Part shown: piece after piece, positions 9,343 through 17,686 of the stretch
Position numbering within the stretch: position 1 is the first letter of the stretch
How the letters are laid out: every line of letters begins with the position of its first letter
Virus record (IMG/VR): IMGVR_UViG_3300036766_000359
Coordinates: 62,001 to 126,000 of that record
Source of the DNA: a virus
Direction: 5' to 3' (one strand)
DNA length: 64,000 bases
Notes under the pieces: generated by a model
Told to the model about the DNA's origin: nothing
Database searches by the model: none
What the model saw: the letters and a program-made list of their open reading frames with translations, nothing else
Made by a program: the position numbers and the translations under genes

Positions 9343-9828
9343 TTATAACCACTTCAGAGCTACAGCGTTACAACAAACGTGCATTAGATTGTCCACAATG
9401 ATCATAAGCCAGAACGCGAGCCATATGGGACGATCAGGCGGGTAGCCGGTGGCCTGACACTCTGCCCATGGCGGGGTTGGCGCAACAGGATGTGCAAAAT
9501 GACTTTGCAGGTTTCGACACCCCGATGTTTGGATTCCAACCACCGTGACGCTGGCATCAATGCCCGGGCACACAGACCAAGGAGCTAGCCAGTTCTTAGC
9601 CCAGACAACATACCGAGCCAGCCGCCAACGGTCGATAATAAAGTGCGTTCCCGCTATGAACGTTAACGCTTGCCAAGATGGTTGAAGAAAAAAGAATGGC
9701 AATGTGTATACGATGGCATGAACCACCGCCGCTACAGACCGTTTGGTCTTCTCCGTGGCCATCCAATCGCTTTGAGTAACATAATCACCAAAGGCGTGTA
9801 GAATCAGTTGATCAGCAGTCACAAGCAT
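9343..9828 (-). CDS. DUF3307-like membrane protein
   Basis: 161 residues with the DUF3307 hallmark near the N-terminus (DQLILHAFGDYVTQSDWMATEK) and several hydrophobic segments (residues ~30-50, ~56-65 and the C-terminal ~130-150). Function of the family is unknown. Local base composition is visibly more GC-rich than the flanking replication genes, suggesting recent acquisition, perhaps from a host. Ends just upstream of the terminator. Confidence 0.7.
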   Translation of the reverse strand: MLVTADQLILHAFGDYVTQSDWMATEKTKRSVAAVVHAIVYTLPFFFLQPSWQALTFIAGTHFIIDRWRLARYVVWAKNWLAPWSVCPGIDASVTVVGIQTSGCRNLQSHFAHPVAPTPPWAECQATGYPPDRPIWLAFWLMIIVDNLMHVCCNAVALKWL

Positions 9829-9851
9829 AACACGCTTCCTTCTGGAAAGGT

Positions 9852-10907
9852 TCAGTCGATAATGTCAGAAAGCCACGATTCTCTCGGAATCGGTTCCGGA
9901 GACTGTAGGGGAATTGAAACCCCTATCTTGAATGGTAATATGTCTACCGACATAATTCCGAGATCTTGATGCAGAATATCGGTAGCCAACGAAAAACTCG
10001 GTCGACCAGGTTCTCTAATACGAGAGGATAAGTCAATAGACTCATCAAGACCGACCAGGTCATAATTGAGACGAATGCGATCGCGCATGAGAACGGCTTT
10101 GTCTCGTTCAGAAGGAGACATACCGGGGAGACCACTGGCGTATAAATCATCGATGCTCTGATGATGGCACAGAGAAACAGCAACTTTCTTTCGAAGTCGC
10201 TCGACTCCGTGTATTCCGTCAGACGAGTCACCGCAAAGAGCCTTGAACATACGAACGTGTGACGGTAAAACAGCGGGATGGCTACCCTTGTTCATACGAG
10301 CCCAGTGTTTGGCTGATTTTTCAGCGTCAAAAAATCTATCGCCGTCTATTCCGGGGACATAACATGCAACACGCGGATCAACGAGAAGTTGGAAGAAATC
10401 CTTGTCAGCTGATACTATGACTCTAACAGAGTCTCGATTGGATCGGCAAAAACTAGCAATAAGGTCATCAGCTTCTTCATTCGGGTCGTGATAAACGTCA
10501 CATCCGAGAAGAGAGAAAATGTGTGATAAAGTATCAACTTCACTAGAAGAAGAGTATCCGTCGAGGAGTACCTTATTGAGACAGACGGCAGATGAAGAAC
10601 TAGTGAGTTTCAATCCACGATCAGAGTTCAAGTCTCGATTTGATTTATACTCAGGGTCAAGTGTCTTCCTTCGCTTAGAATAACCATCGAAGAAAATCGA
10701 TATTTTAGTGATGTCAGGAATAGAGTAAAGCCAACTTGACAACATGAAGAGAGAGCCATAAATGACACCGGTCGGATATCCTCCAGGACCGGAAAGAAGA
10801 GGTTCTCCGCGTTCATAACGAGAATTGACATAAGCATAGTAAGCACGATGGATAAGATTGTTACCATCAACAAGAACATGACGTTCTAGTCCACCGGGTC
10901 GTCTCAT
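9852..10907 (-). CDS. 5'-3' exonuclease (FEN / PolA N-terminal type)
   Basis: 351 residues with the ordered motifs of the PIN/FEN superfamily: LVDGNNLIHRAYYAY at the N-terminus, FDGYSKRRKTLDPEYKSNR, the acidic EEADDLIASF, SADKDFFQLL, and the helix-hairpin-helix region CGDSSDGIHGVERL. Known homologues remove RNA primers and flaps during replication. Here it is free-standing, not fused to a polymerase. Its ATG overlaps the stop of the NusG-like gene (ATGA), so the two are translationally coupled. Confidence 0.9.
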   Translation of the reverse strand: MRRPGGLERHVLVDGNNLIHRAYYAYVNSRYERGEPLLSGPGGYPTGVIYGSLFMLSSWLYSIPDITKISIFFDGYSKRRKTLDPEYKSNRDLNSDRGLKLTSSSSAVCLNKVLLDGYSSSSEVDTLSHIFSLLGCDVYHDPNEEADDLIASFCRSNRDSVRVIVSADKDFFQLLVDPRVACYVPGIDGDRFFDAEKSAKHWARMNKGSHPAVLPSHVRMFKALCGDSSDGIHGVERLRKKVAVSLCHHQSIDDLYASGLPGMSPSERDKAVLMRDRIRLNYDLVGLDESIDLSSRIREPGRPSFSLATDILHQDLGIMSVDILPFKIGVSIPLQSPEPIPRESWLSDIID

Positions 10908-11533
10908 TCCTCAATCGCCTTTAGATAAGAAACCGGGAAGTCTATGAGGATCGGTTTGCTCCTGAGTTTAACGTGAACCTGAGCACTTTCCCCGCCTTCG
11001 TGTATGTACGAAACCTTAGCCTGAAGATTTTTGAAATTTCCTTTAACAATCTTTACAGACTGACCCTCTTTGAAAGATCCGAGCTTTAGTGTCTGCATGC
11101 CAGCTTTCATCGGAGCAATGTCGTTATCACTTAAAAGTGAAAACGTTCTCTTCCGAACACCGTTTATGGTGGTAGTTTGAATCAGGACCGAGCTAAAATA
11201 CATAGTATCAGAAAGTTTTAGGTATGGGATGCCTTCAACATGACTAACGAAAACATACCCATCCATGTAAAACATAGTTTGGGATTCATCTCTAACTTTT
11301 TGAGATACGGCGGGGATGAATACCTCCAACTGTTTTCCGAGAATGCGGTGAGCAGACCGCACAATCAAGTTTATATTTTTCTCTCTCTCACCGAGAGGGG
11401 TAAGTTGAACAATTACCCATTTCCCGCAGTGAGAAAAAGCAGTTTTTGGCTTCTCGGGAACAACAGGAACAGTCTTGCCATCGGACGCAGAGTTTATTTT
11501 AGGGGTTTTTCCGGATTTAGTTGGGTTAACCAT
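10904..11533 (-). CDS. NusG/RfaH-like transcription elongation factor
   Basis: 209 residues. A Lys-rich ~45-residue lead is followed by an NGN-like domain (KWVIVQLTPLGEREKNI, LEVFIPAVSQKV, MDGYVFVSHVEG) and a C-terminal KOW domain (FKEGQSVKIVKGNFKNLQAK). NusG proteins bind RNA polymerase and modulate pausing, termination and coupling. Sitting between DnaX and the FEN exonuclease in one run, it may act as a phage antiterminator for this long operon; that is inference. Confidence 0.8.
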   Translation of the reverse strand: MVNPTKSGKTPKINSASDGKTVPVVPEKPKTAFSHCGKWVIVQLTPLGEREKNINLIVRSAHRILGKQLEVFIPAVSQKVRDESQTMFYMDGYVFVSHVEGIPYLKLSDTMYFSSVLIQTTTINGVRKRTFSLLSDNDIAPMKAGMQTLKLGSFKEGQSVKIVKGNFKNLQAKVSYIHEGGESAQVHVKLRSKPILIDFPVSYLKAIEE

Positions 11534-11559
11534 GCGTTACTTTACGCATGCAACAACAG

Positions 11560-12990
11560 TCAAGAAGTTGGTGGTTTAAACCTATCGATCAAACCACGTG
11601 AAAATTCTTTTTCAGGAATTGGTATTTTAAGTTTGTCAAAATCCACGTCCGCAGTTAGGGGAGTGGATGTAGGTGGAGGGGTACTAAATCCAACTTTATG
11701 ATCCAAAGATGTTAATTTCTCGTCATGAGTAAAATTCACACCATCAACCATCAATGACCTGGCCGGTAGTTCAACAAGAACCGGTTTTCGAGGGGCTGGA
11801 GGGGCTGGAGGGGCTGGAGGGGCTGGAGGAGGGGCTGAATCGGTAATAACAACAGGAGGGGCTGGAGGAGGGGCTGGAGGGCTCTTCCAGCCAGTAATAA
11901 CGGGTTCGATGACCGAAGGAATAGGAGCGACAGGAATGAAGAGGACAGGTACGTCAAGAACAGTAGTACGGACGACAGCTCTTCCAGTTGAAATTATCGA
12001 AGCTTCTATATCATGAGGGGTAGGTTTGTCGAGAGAACCTAAAGAACGGGCAAGGTCCCCCCATTGAAGTCCACGAAATTGGAAAAAGTTTACCGGAACC
12101 GGATAAGTAGACTTAGCACCGATAGCAACACGAAGAGAACTTGAAATTGCCGCGATTATGTTATCACGAACCCAAGTAGGTCCCTCGTGAGAAAATAGGT
12201 CATCAAGTTTTTCGAAAGCAGTCGCCGGGTCAGAGTCAACATTAGAAAGGATGTCAGCAAGAGTTTTCATGGAATTGTAACGGAACAAATCCGTTACAAT
12301 AGAGACACTGACTCCTCCGAGAGTACAAAGTGTATCGAGAGATGTGAGACAGGTACGAGGACAACATTTGTTGTGATTCGATACGATGCTCAAAGCATCA
12401 AGATCGTACGGAATACCCTCTGCTTTACATATGAGTTCAAGTCTAGCAACAACATCTTTTTCAGGAGGAGGAGATATGGGATATTCTTCAAGCCTTGATC
12501 GGATCGCTTCCCCGATTTTATATGGTTCGGTCGTACATAGAATGACGACAAACCTACGATCTTCTACTGATTTCAATAAAGCGTCTTGAGCAGCTTTGGA
12601 GAGACGTTGAGCCTCATCCAAAATGACAACCCTTGGTTTCCCGCCAACAGATCCATACTCTAGGTCAGAAATGATAGAACGAATACGATCTACGGTCCCT
12701 TGTGTAGCAGCGTCAAATTCATCTACATTCAATGATGATTCGAGAACTATAGATTCACATGAAGTACAAACACCACATGGTTCACCGTCAACGAGGTCAT
12801 CACACGTAACCGCCATGGCAGTAATACGAGCTAAGGACGTTTTTCCACAGCCTTTCGGACCACCAAACATCATGGACCTGCCGGATAAAGTACCGGAGGA
12901 AGACCTACGCAAAAGCAATTTCACGACGCCTTGATTTCCAATGACGTCTCGAAATTTCCTCGGGCGGTATTTTAAATCAATAGGTTCCAA
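11560..12990 (-). CDS. dnaX: DNA polymerase III gamma/tau-like clamp loader subunit
   Basis: 476 residues. AAA+ core: LKYRPRKFRDVIGNQ at the start, Walker A GGPKGCGKTS (43-52), a four-Cys zinc module (C63, C72, C75, C78), Walker B VVILDEAQ (121-128), sensor LCTTEP and an SRLE arginine-finger segment near 165. Residues ~355-412 are a Pro/Ala-rich linker, then a short C-terminal tail. Length lies between gamma and tau. With the delta and delta-prime genes it would make a complete loader. No clear slippery frameshift site was seen. Confidence 0.9.
   Translation of the reverse strand: MEPIDLKYRPRKFRDVIGNQGVVKLLLRRSSSGTLSGRSMMFGGPKGCGKTSLARITAMAVTCDDLVDGEPCGVCTSCESIVLESSLNVDEFDAATQGTVDRIRSIISDLEYGSVGGKPRVVILDEAQRLSKAAQDALLKSVEDRRFVVILCTTEPYKIGEAIRSRLEEYPISPPPEKDVVARLELICKAEGIPYDLDALSIVSNHNKCCPRTCLTSLDTLCTLGGVSVSIVTDLFRYNSMKTLADILSNVDSDPATAFEKLDDLFSHEGPTWVRDNIIAAISSSLRVAIGAKSTYPVPVNFFQFRGLQWGDLARSLGSLDKPTPHDIEASIISTGRAVVRTTVLDVPVLFIPVAPIPSVIEPVITGWKSPPAPPPAPPVVITDSAPPPAPPAPPAPPAPRKPVLVELPARSLMVDGVNFTHDEKLTSLDHKVGFSTPPPTSTPLTADVDFDKLKIPIPEKEFSRGLIDRFKPPTS
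11789..11885. repeat. ggggctgga-type tandem repeats encoding Pro/Ala linker
   Basis: Repeated gga-ggg-gct units in the plus strand, read on the minus strand as Ala-Pro-Pro runs in the DnaX linker. Two blocks are separated by the VVITDS segment. Copy number is likely variable by slippage. Confidence 0.75.
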
Positions 12991-13020
12991 GTTATTAAAC
13001 AGACCTAACGGTGGATATCA

Positions 13021-13560
13021 TCACCGATCCTTCATACAATCAAGCAATTCAGATAATTCGTCATTCCATCTACCATGACGTTCAGCTACTTCCGGAAATT
13101 CTTGAACCTGAGGGGGACGAATGCTGTACCTCATTTCACCACTTTTCTCATCTTCAGTACCAACACATCTTGTGAGTAGGTGGTCAACCAAGGCGACACG
13201 CTGGCCTGCTTGCAAATTATTCCAAACCTCAAGAGCTATAGTAATTATTAGATTTGCTTCTTGATTATCTTCATCATTCTCAGAAAAATAAGAGCGTGAT
13301 ATGTGAGCGTCAGTCGGAGAAGCTTTCTTTACATGTCCAGGAACGAGCCTTCCCGCACTCTTTGCAGCCTTGTTTCTACAAAGGTAAACGATGTTCGCGC
13401 TAATTAGCTCTGGATGATGTTTTGCGATGAGTTTTTTCGCGATTTCTGCAACGGATTCAAAGTCACCAATGATGAGAGGCTCTGGAGCCACTCGTTCCTT
13501 CTTGTTACGAACGGCATCATTTTCTTGTTTAATCGTAGACGCGTTTTGAATGTTTGACAT
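13021..13560 (-). CDS. Putative phage metallopeptidase-domain protein, active site degenerate
   Basis: 179 residues. The body matches the PhageMetallopep pattern I know: VAEIAKKLIAKHHPEL, ANIVYLCRNKAAKSAGRL, LIITIALEVWNNLQAGQR, ALVDHLL, IRPPQVQEFPEVAERHG. In that family the core is usually ALVDHELCHC; here it reads ALVDHLLTRC, so the Glu and second His of the metal site are gone. It is probably not a functional protease and may serve a structural or regulatory role. Lies between DnaX and primase. Confidence 0.65.
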   Translation of the reverse strand: MSNIQNASTIKQENDAVRNKKERVAPEPLIIGDFESVAEIAKKLIAKHHPELISANIVYLCRNKAAKSAGRLVPGHVKKASPTDAHISRSYFSENDEDNQEANLIITIALEVWNNLQAGQRVALVDHLLTRCVGTEDEKSGEMRYSIRPPQVQEFPEVAERHGRWNDELSELLDCMKDR

Positions 13561-13620
13561 GTGATTCCTTCAGTATGATGACAACCCGTTAAGTTACACT
13601 AACGATGAACGTTTTTCCAG

Positions 13621-14406
13621 TCAAGAAAAACATCGAAGCATATGAACACGAAAAGCATCATCGCCAATACGTGACCATATGTCATTACAATCCTTACCAC
13701 TACAGGAATGTTGATATCTGACATTAACGATATCAAAATCAAAACCATAGTGTTTAATGAAATTTTGTACGCCTTCCCTACCGGGTTTATCCAAGTCAAG
13801 GCATAGATATATTTTACGAACAAATCGCTTCAAGAATTTAATTTGTAGAACACTTGCACCGGATGTTGTAAGAGCAACAACGTCCGGACGGACGAGGCGT
13901 TCCATAATAAGTTGGTCTGATGGGCCTTCAACAAGAACAATTTCGCGAGAATTCCAAATTGTTTCCATGTTTGGACCAATTCCGAAAAAATAACCTTCCG
14001 GACGTCTTCTTATAGCGAAGGTGTCATGCTCTTTCCGTTCTAACGACCTTATTTGAAACCCGATCGTGTTACCAGAATATGATGTTATGGGAAAAACAAT
14101 ATTATTTATTATTCGACGACCAACAATTCTTACTTTTTTCTCTTCATTCTCAACAGATTCCCACGTAGAAGACCAGCTCTGATAGTGACAAGAATCACAC
14201 CACAAGTGTTTCTTTTCTCGGTCCATACATACATCACCGTGACCGGGGTCAAGTGATTGGTCTACATCAAATTCTCCACCAACAAAACCAATTTTATGCT
14301 TTGCCCATTGATTCTTCGATATGCCACGACCAAGAAGGTATTCCTGGGCGCGTTCCGAGTCATCAAGTTGGGAGTTAGCCCATGATACGAATTGGTCTAT
14401 GAACAC
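13621..14406 (-). CDS. DnaG-type primase (TOPRIM domain)
   Basis: 261 residues. N-terminal DnaG-like segment SERAQEYLLGRGISKNQW, a Cys cluster C60/C70/C73 (possible small zinc site), a catalytic-core strand region (IINNIVFPITSYSGNTIGFQ), then TOPRIM: IVLVEGPSDQLI with E160 and LCLDLDKPGREG with D203/D205. Shorter than bacterial DnaG (~580), lacking an N-terminal zinc domain and a helicase-binding domain, as in many phage primases. Expected to lay RNA primers for replication. The downstream partner helicase is not identified. Confidence 0.85.
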   Translation of the reverse strand: MFIDQFVSWANSQLDDSERAQEYLLGRGISKNQWAKHKIGFVGGEFDVDQSLDPGHGDVCMDREKKHLWCDSCHYQSWSSTWESVENEEKKVRIVGRRIINNIVFPITSYSGNTIGFQIRSLERKEHDTFAIRRRPEGYFFGIGPNMETIWNSREIVLVEGPSDQLIMERLVRPDVVALTTSGASVLQIKFLKRFVRKIYLCLDLDKPGREGVQNFIKHYGFDFDIVNVRYQHSCSGKDCNDIWSRIGDDAFRVHMLRCFS

Positions 14407-14409
14407 AGT

Positions 14410-15054
14410 TTAATTATCTGAAGGGGCACAAAAGGCCATGCCGAGTTTAACGTTATGAAGGATTATGCTTGTTTTTCCACCTAGGATTTGAGTATACATA
14501 CCAACAAAGTCTGGTCTTGACAAGAAAACAGGAAAGGCTACACCGCATCGATGGACTCGACAAATCTTCTTATAAACTACAACGGCGTCCATAGTAGAGC
14601 CAGAATGAGACGAGACATTCCCACGAGTGATATTTGTTTTTCCAGCCCACTCATCAAATTGTGATTGACTCCATGATGATGGAACAAGAACGCAATGAGG
14701 CTGGGCCTCAGTTCCACTTTGTTTTTGAAGCCAATCGAATGCAGATTTTGCAGTTCGATGTATATTGTCCCATTTCTCCTCTTTTGATAAAGAGTATGCG
14801 GCAGACATGAGATCAGGGATCAGTTCGTCAAGACGATCCTGGTCATGACTAAAAACACCAGATCTTATCAATCCATTCGATATTTTTCTTGATACGGTAA
14901 ACTTTGGAGTTGACAGGCTAACGATGGCGGGAAGAAAAGAAGGCTTTGACGGTATTTCAATCCAAAAAACCGTTCCTTCAACTCCGCGTTTTGATCTATG
15001 AAGATCATGATCAAGTATTTGAAGTAAAATCAAGTTAGTCGTCCCATATATCAT
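14410..15054 (-). CDS. Unknown protein in replication operon
   Basis: 214 residues, not recognised. Mixed alpha/beta with a ~60-residue hydrophobic-patterned C-terminus (VAFPVFLSRPDFVGMYTQIL). Its start lies inside the end of the preceding gene (20-base overlap) and its stop is 3 bases before the primase start, so it is part of the replication operon and may be a primase-associated factor. Confidence 0.55.
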   Translation of the reverse strand: MIYGTTNLILLQILDHDLHRSKRGVEGTVFWIEIPSKPSFLPAIVSLSTPKFTVSRKISNGLIRSGVFSHDQDRLDELIPDLMSAAYSLSKEEKWDNIHRTAKSAFDWLQKQSGTEAQPHCVLVPSSWSQSQFDEWAGKTNITRGNVSSHSGSTMDAVVVYKKICRVHRCGVAFPVFLSRPDFVGMYTQILGGKTSIILHNVKLGMAFCAPSDN

Positions 15055-15598
15055 CAGGAAGATAAACAGTGGCGTCAGGGACTGGGTTTTTCACACCAAT
15101 AAATAATGACTTAAACCAAATATTAAATCGATCAAAAAGTGATAACGACATTTCGTGGACGCGCTCTCCAAGAACCCATTGAAGAGTTGCCATGTCCCTA
15201 TAATTATTGAACACATACTCGTCATCAGCGAGATGTTCGATAAATTCTTTCTTCGATTCTTGAATGCTAGTTCTAGGCTTAAACATGGGGCAAGAAAGAG
15301 AAACTTCATCAGAGTCGCATATAGAACCTTTCCAATTCTTAGAGTCTTCAGATCCGTACATGCAGAGATGGACAGAACCATTATTTTCATTTTGAAAAAC
15401 AACGACGGTAGACTGATCTCTAGGAGCGACTGGCATCTCAATAGATTTAGTTCTAGTGTACGGAAGAACTACTGTTTGATGAACTTCATTGAAAACACAA
15501 TTCAAATGTTTTCTGTCTTGTGAACTACGAATATGCTTTATAGCATATCTAGCCATAAGCTTCTTCAATCTCTTCTCAATATCTTCCTTAGTTTTCAA
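15035..15598 (-). CDS. Unknown protein in replication operon
   Basis: 187 residues, not recognised. Begins with a basic helix (MKTKEDIEKRLKKLMARYAI). Starts in a 4-base overlap with the Rad50-like gene, so coupled to it. No clear catalytic motif. Confidence 0.55.
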   Translation of the reverse strand: MKTKEDIEKRLKKLMARYAIKHIRSSQDRKHLNCVFNEVHQTVVLPYTRTKSIEMPVAPRDQSTVVVFQNENNGSVHLCMYGSEDSKNWKGSICDSDEVSLSCPMFKPRTSIQESKKEFIEHLADDEYVFNNYRDMATLQWVLGERVHEMSLSLFDRFNIWFKSLFIGVKNPVPDATVYLPDDIWDD

Positions 15599-16239
15599 GG
15601 CCCATCTCCAAGACCACCGGATTTAACACGTCTAAGCTTTAAACTTCCGTCTTTATGACCTTCATAGGCCACATGAGCATTAGAAATGAATTCCGGGTTG
15701 TGAGTAACCATCAAGATGTTAATTCCGGTTTGTTCCGATAACTGCCGCATGAACTCGGCACACGACGGTACATAACCATTCCACAATGCAGCCATCGACT
15801 CATCGAGGAGAAGAAGGTTCCCCATGCCCATACGAGCCATAACAGCAAGCCGCAAAACCAAAGAAATGACGACGGCTGCTCCACCACCGAATGAAGCTAA
15901 TGGATCACCTTCATTTCCGTCTTCCTCAACAACAAAACGCATGGCTAGGCGGTTTTTTTGCGGGTCTTGACGTATATGAAAGGAAAGCTCTTGGTCACCG
16001 AGGACGTGCCTAAGGCCCGTAGTAGCAAGCTGGGCAATAGAATCAACGTTCTTAGTGAGGGAGTCTTCTAACCATGTCTTGAAAATTTCGGTACATTTTT
16101 GATGTAAATCTGCGCTATACTTGAATTCTTTCTCAGACGTGTCGGCTTCAGAAGCCTGAAAAACCAAAATATCTCGATAAGACTTAAGTCTAGAAACGCC
16201 ATCCTTTAAATGATCAAATCTTTCAAGTAGGTCATCCAT
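15595..16239 (-). CDS. SbcC/Rad50-type ATPase, C-terminal lobe only
   Basis: 214 residues. A coiled-coil-like N-terminus (~100 residues) leads to the ABC signature region (DPLASFGGGAAVVISLVLRL), Walker B (NLLLLDESMAAL) and the H-loop (ILMVTHNPEF). The Walker A lobe, zinc hook and most of the coiled coil of a normal Rad50/SbcC (~1000 residues or gp46 ~560) are absent. Either the N-lobe is a separate gene outside the window, or it works as a homodimeric half. The Mre11 partner is encoded at 18561-19559 in the same run. Confidence 0.75.
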   Translation of the reverse strand: MDDLLERFDHLKDGVSRLKSYRDILVFQASEADTSEKEFKYSADLHQKCTEIFKTWLEDSLTKNVDSIAQLATTGLRHVLGDQELSFHIRQDPQKNRLAMRFVVEEDGNEGDPLASFGGGAAVVISLVLRLAVMARMGMGNLLLLDESMAALWNGYVPSCAEFMRQLSEQTGINILMVTHNPEFISNAHVAYEGHKDGSLKLRRVKSGGLGDGP

Positions 16240-17365
16240 TTCCCCTCTCTTTCATGGACTGCAAGAAATGACGAGATCTTATTCCGGAACCTTTTTCGTC
16301 AGGACCCAAAAATTCACATAATTCCAGTATTGTCGGTGACACCTTATGTTTGAACCTCATCATTACTTTGTCAGATGAAATATATGGAATTATTTCAGAC
16401 AAAGTATCGATAGGAAAATCAGCAGACATTGAATCACCGGACACAAAGACAACAGGAAGACTTGAAACCTCTTGATTGTTACAGATCATGACCATGGAGT
16501 CATTAGACAGTTTAAACGTAACTCGTCTCGTACCCTCGCGAGCCATATTCGCCCATTGTATGGCTTTGGCTAATTTTGACCTATCAACTTTAAATTCGAT
16601 TTCATACCCGTCTTCAGACAAAACTTGAAGTTCTGGTTTATTACAAGAAACTCGACTAAATGAAGCCACAGACCCAGATTTCGGGTCATAAAGAAACATG
16701 CGAGTTTGATCTTGACCTATAATAATATTACTACCGGTTATTTTAGAACAGAAATTGCGCATGATCGGAAGATCGTCCGATACGATAGAAAGTTCGAGCG
16801 ATAGACCATCCATATATGCTACCGTTGCATATATACGTGCGTTGGATGAACCACACCCATCAAGTGGGTAGAAATGAACTTGATTAACCCTGCGGTCTTC
16901 GTCCGTTTTCGTACCTTTTACTGTAGCAGAACATGAAAGTTGATGGAGAAGTTCTTCAAATTTTTTCGCTGGAACGGAAGAACCAGAAACAGACGGTTTT
17001 GACGGCATCGGGGATCTTCTTGCCGAGTCAATCCTCTTTTTAACAACTGCCTGACGTGTTTGACCATCACCCTCCGCTTTTATCACAAGACCTTTTTCTG
17101 TAGTAGAAAGCGTAACTTGTGTCAGATCACTATCGAAAAGCGCGGCCCTATCCATGGAAAGATAGAAATCACCGGGAGAGTCTTCGTTTAGATCTGGATG
17201 TTGTGAAGATATAATAGAATGAATTTGTCGACGACGATCTGTGGAACTTATCCACAGATCGTTCCCGACAATACGAAGCACATAGTCACCGGATACCGGG
17301 CGAACAAGCTTTGCGATGGCAAAGCCACGACGAAGGTCTTCCGGAATGAAAGAAAGTTTTTTCAC
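16232..17365 (-). CDS. dnaN: DNA polymerase III beta-type sliding clamp
   Basis: 377 residues, the usual length for a three-domain bacterial clamp. Domain III-like repeats include FKVDRSKLAKAIQWANMA and RRVTFKLSNDSMVMI, followed by DFPIDTLSEIIPYISSDKVM, matching DnaN's order of strands and helices. The N-terminal motif IAKLVRPVS and DRAALFDSDLTQVTL fit domain I. Sequence is divergent and the call also rests on the co-occurring DnaX, HolA- and HolB-like genes. Expected to tether a polymerase to DNA. Eight-base overlap with the Rad50-like gene. Confidence 0.7.
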   Translation of the reverse strand: MKKLSFIPEDLRRGFAIAKLVRPVSGDYVLRIVGNDLWISSTDRRRQIHSIISSQHPDLNEDSPGDFYLSMDRAALFDSDLTQVTLSTTEKGLVIKAEGDGQTRQAVVKKRIDSARRSPMPSKPSVSGSSVPAKKFEELLHQLSCSATVKGTKTDEDRRVNQVHFYPLDGCGSSNARIYATVAYMDGLSLELSIVSDDLPIMRNFCSKITGSNIIIGQDQTRMFLYDPKSGSVASFSRVSCNKPELQVLSEDGYEIEFKVDRSKLAKAIQWANMAREGTRRVTFKLSNDSMVMICNNQEVSSLPVVFVSGDSMSADFPIDTLSEIIPYISSDKVMMRFKHKVSPTILELCEFLGPDEKGSGIRSRHFLQSMKERGNG

Positions 17366-17366
17366 G

Positions 17367-17660
17367 TTAACCAGAGATCTCCTTCATCATGGGCTTCAGA
17401 ATGGATTCGGCAACATCAAGGTCAGCTTTATAGTTATCAAGTTTAATCACAAGCACTTCCTTTGAGCGTCGAATGTCTTCTTGGATAGTGTCAGGATTAT
17501 ATCCGAGCTTTTTACACTCTTCTATCAGAGTTTTGAGAGTACGTTTATTCTCAGATTGAGCTGCGTCAATCCTGATTTTGTCCTGTGATAGGTTATTACC
17601 CCTACTCAAAAGCGATTTATACCTTAGTTCAAGTTCTTCGATATCGGGTTCAGTTTCCAT
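17367..17660 (-). CDS. Small coiled-coil protein
   Basis: 97 residues, nearly all helical with heptad-like spacing (IEELELRYKSLLSRGNNLS; VLVIKLDNYKADLDVAE). It lies between the sliding clamp and the Cas4-like nuclease, in the block that also contains Mre11 and the half-Rad50, so it could be a detached coiled-coil arm of that complex. This is a guess from position. Confidence 0.55.
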   Translation of the reverse strand: METEPDIEELELRYKSLLSRGNNLSQDKIRIDAAQSENKRTLKTLIEECKKLGYNPDTIQEDIRRSKEVLVIKLDNYKADLDVAESILKPMMKEISG

Positions 17661-17686
17661 GATTCCTCCGCAAAATGGACATTACA

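Noticed and set aside
11240-11701. 153-residue frame on the plus strand
   Set aside because: Antisense to the NusG-like and DnaX genes, which have clear domains.
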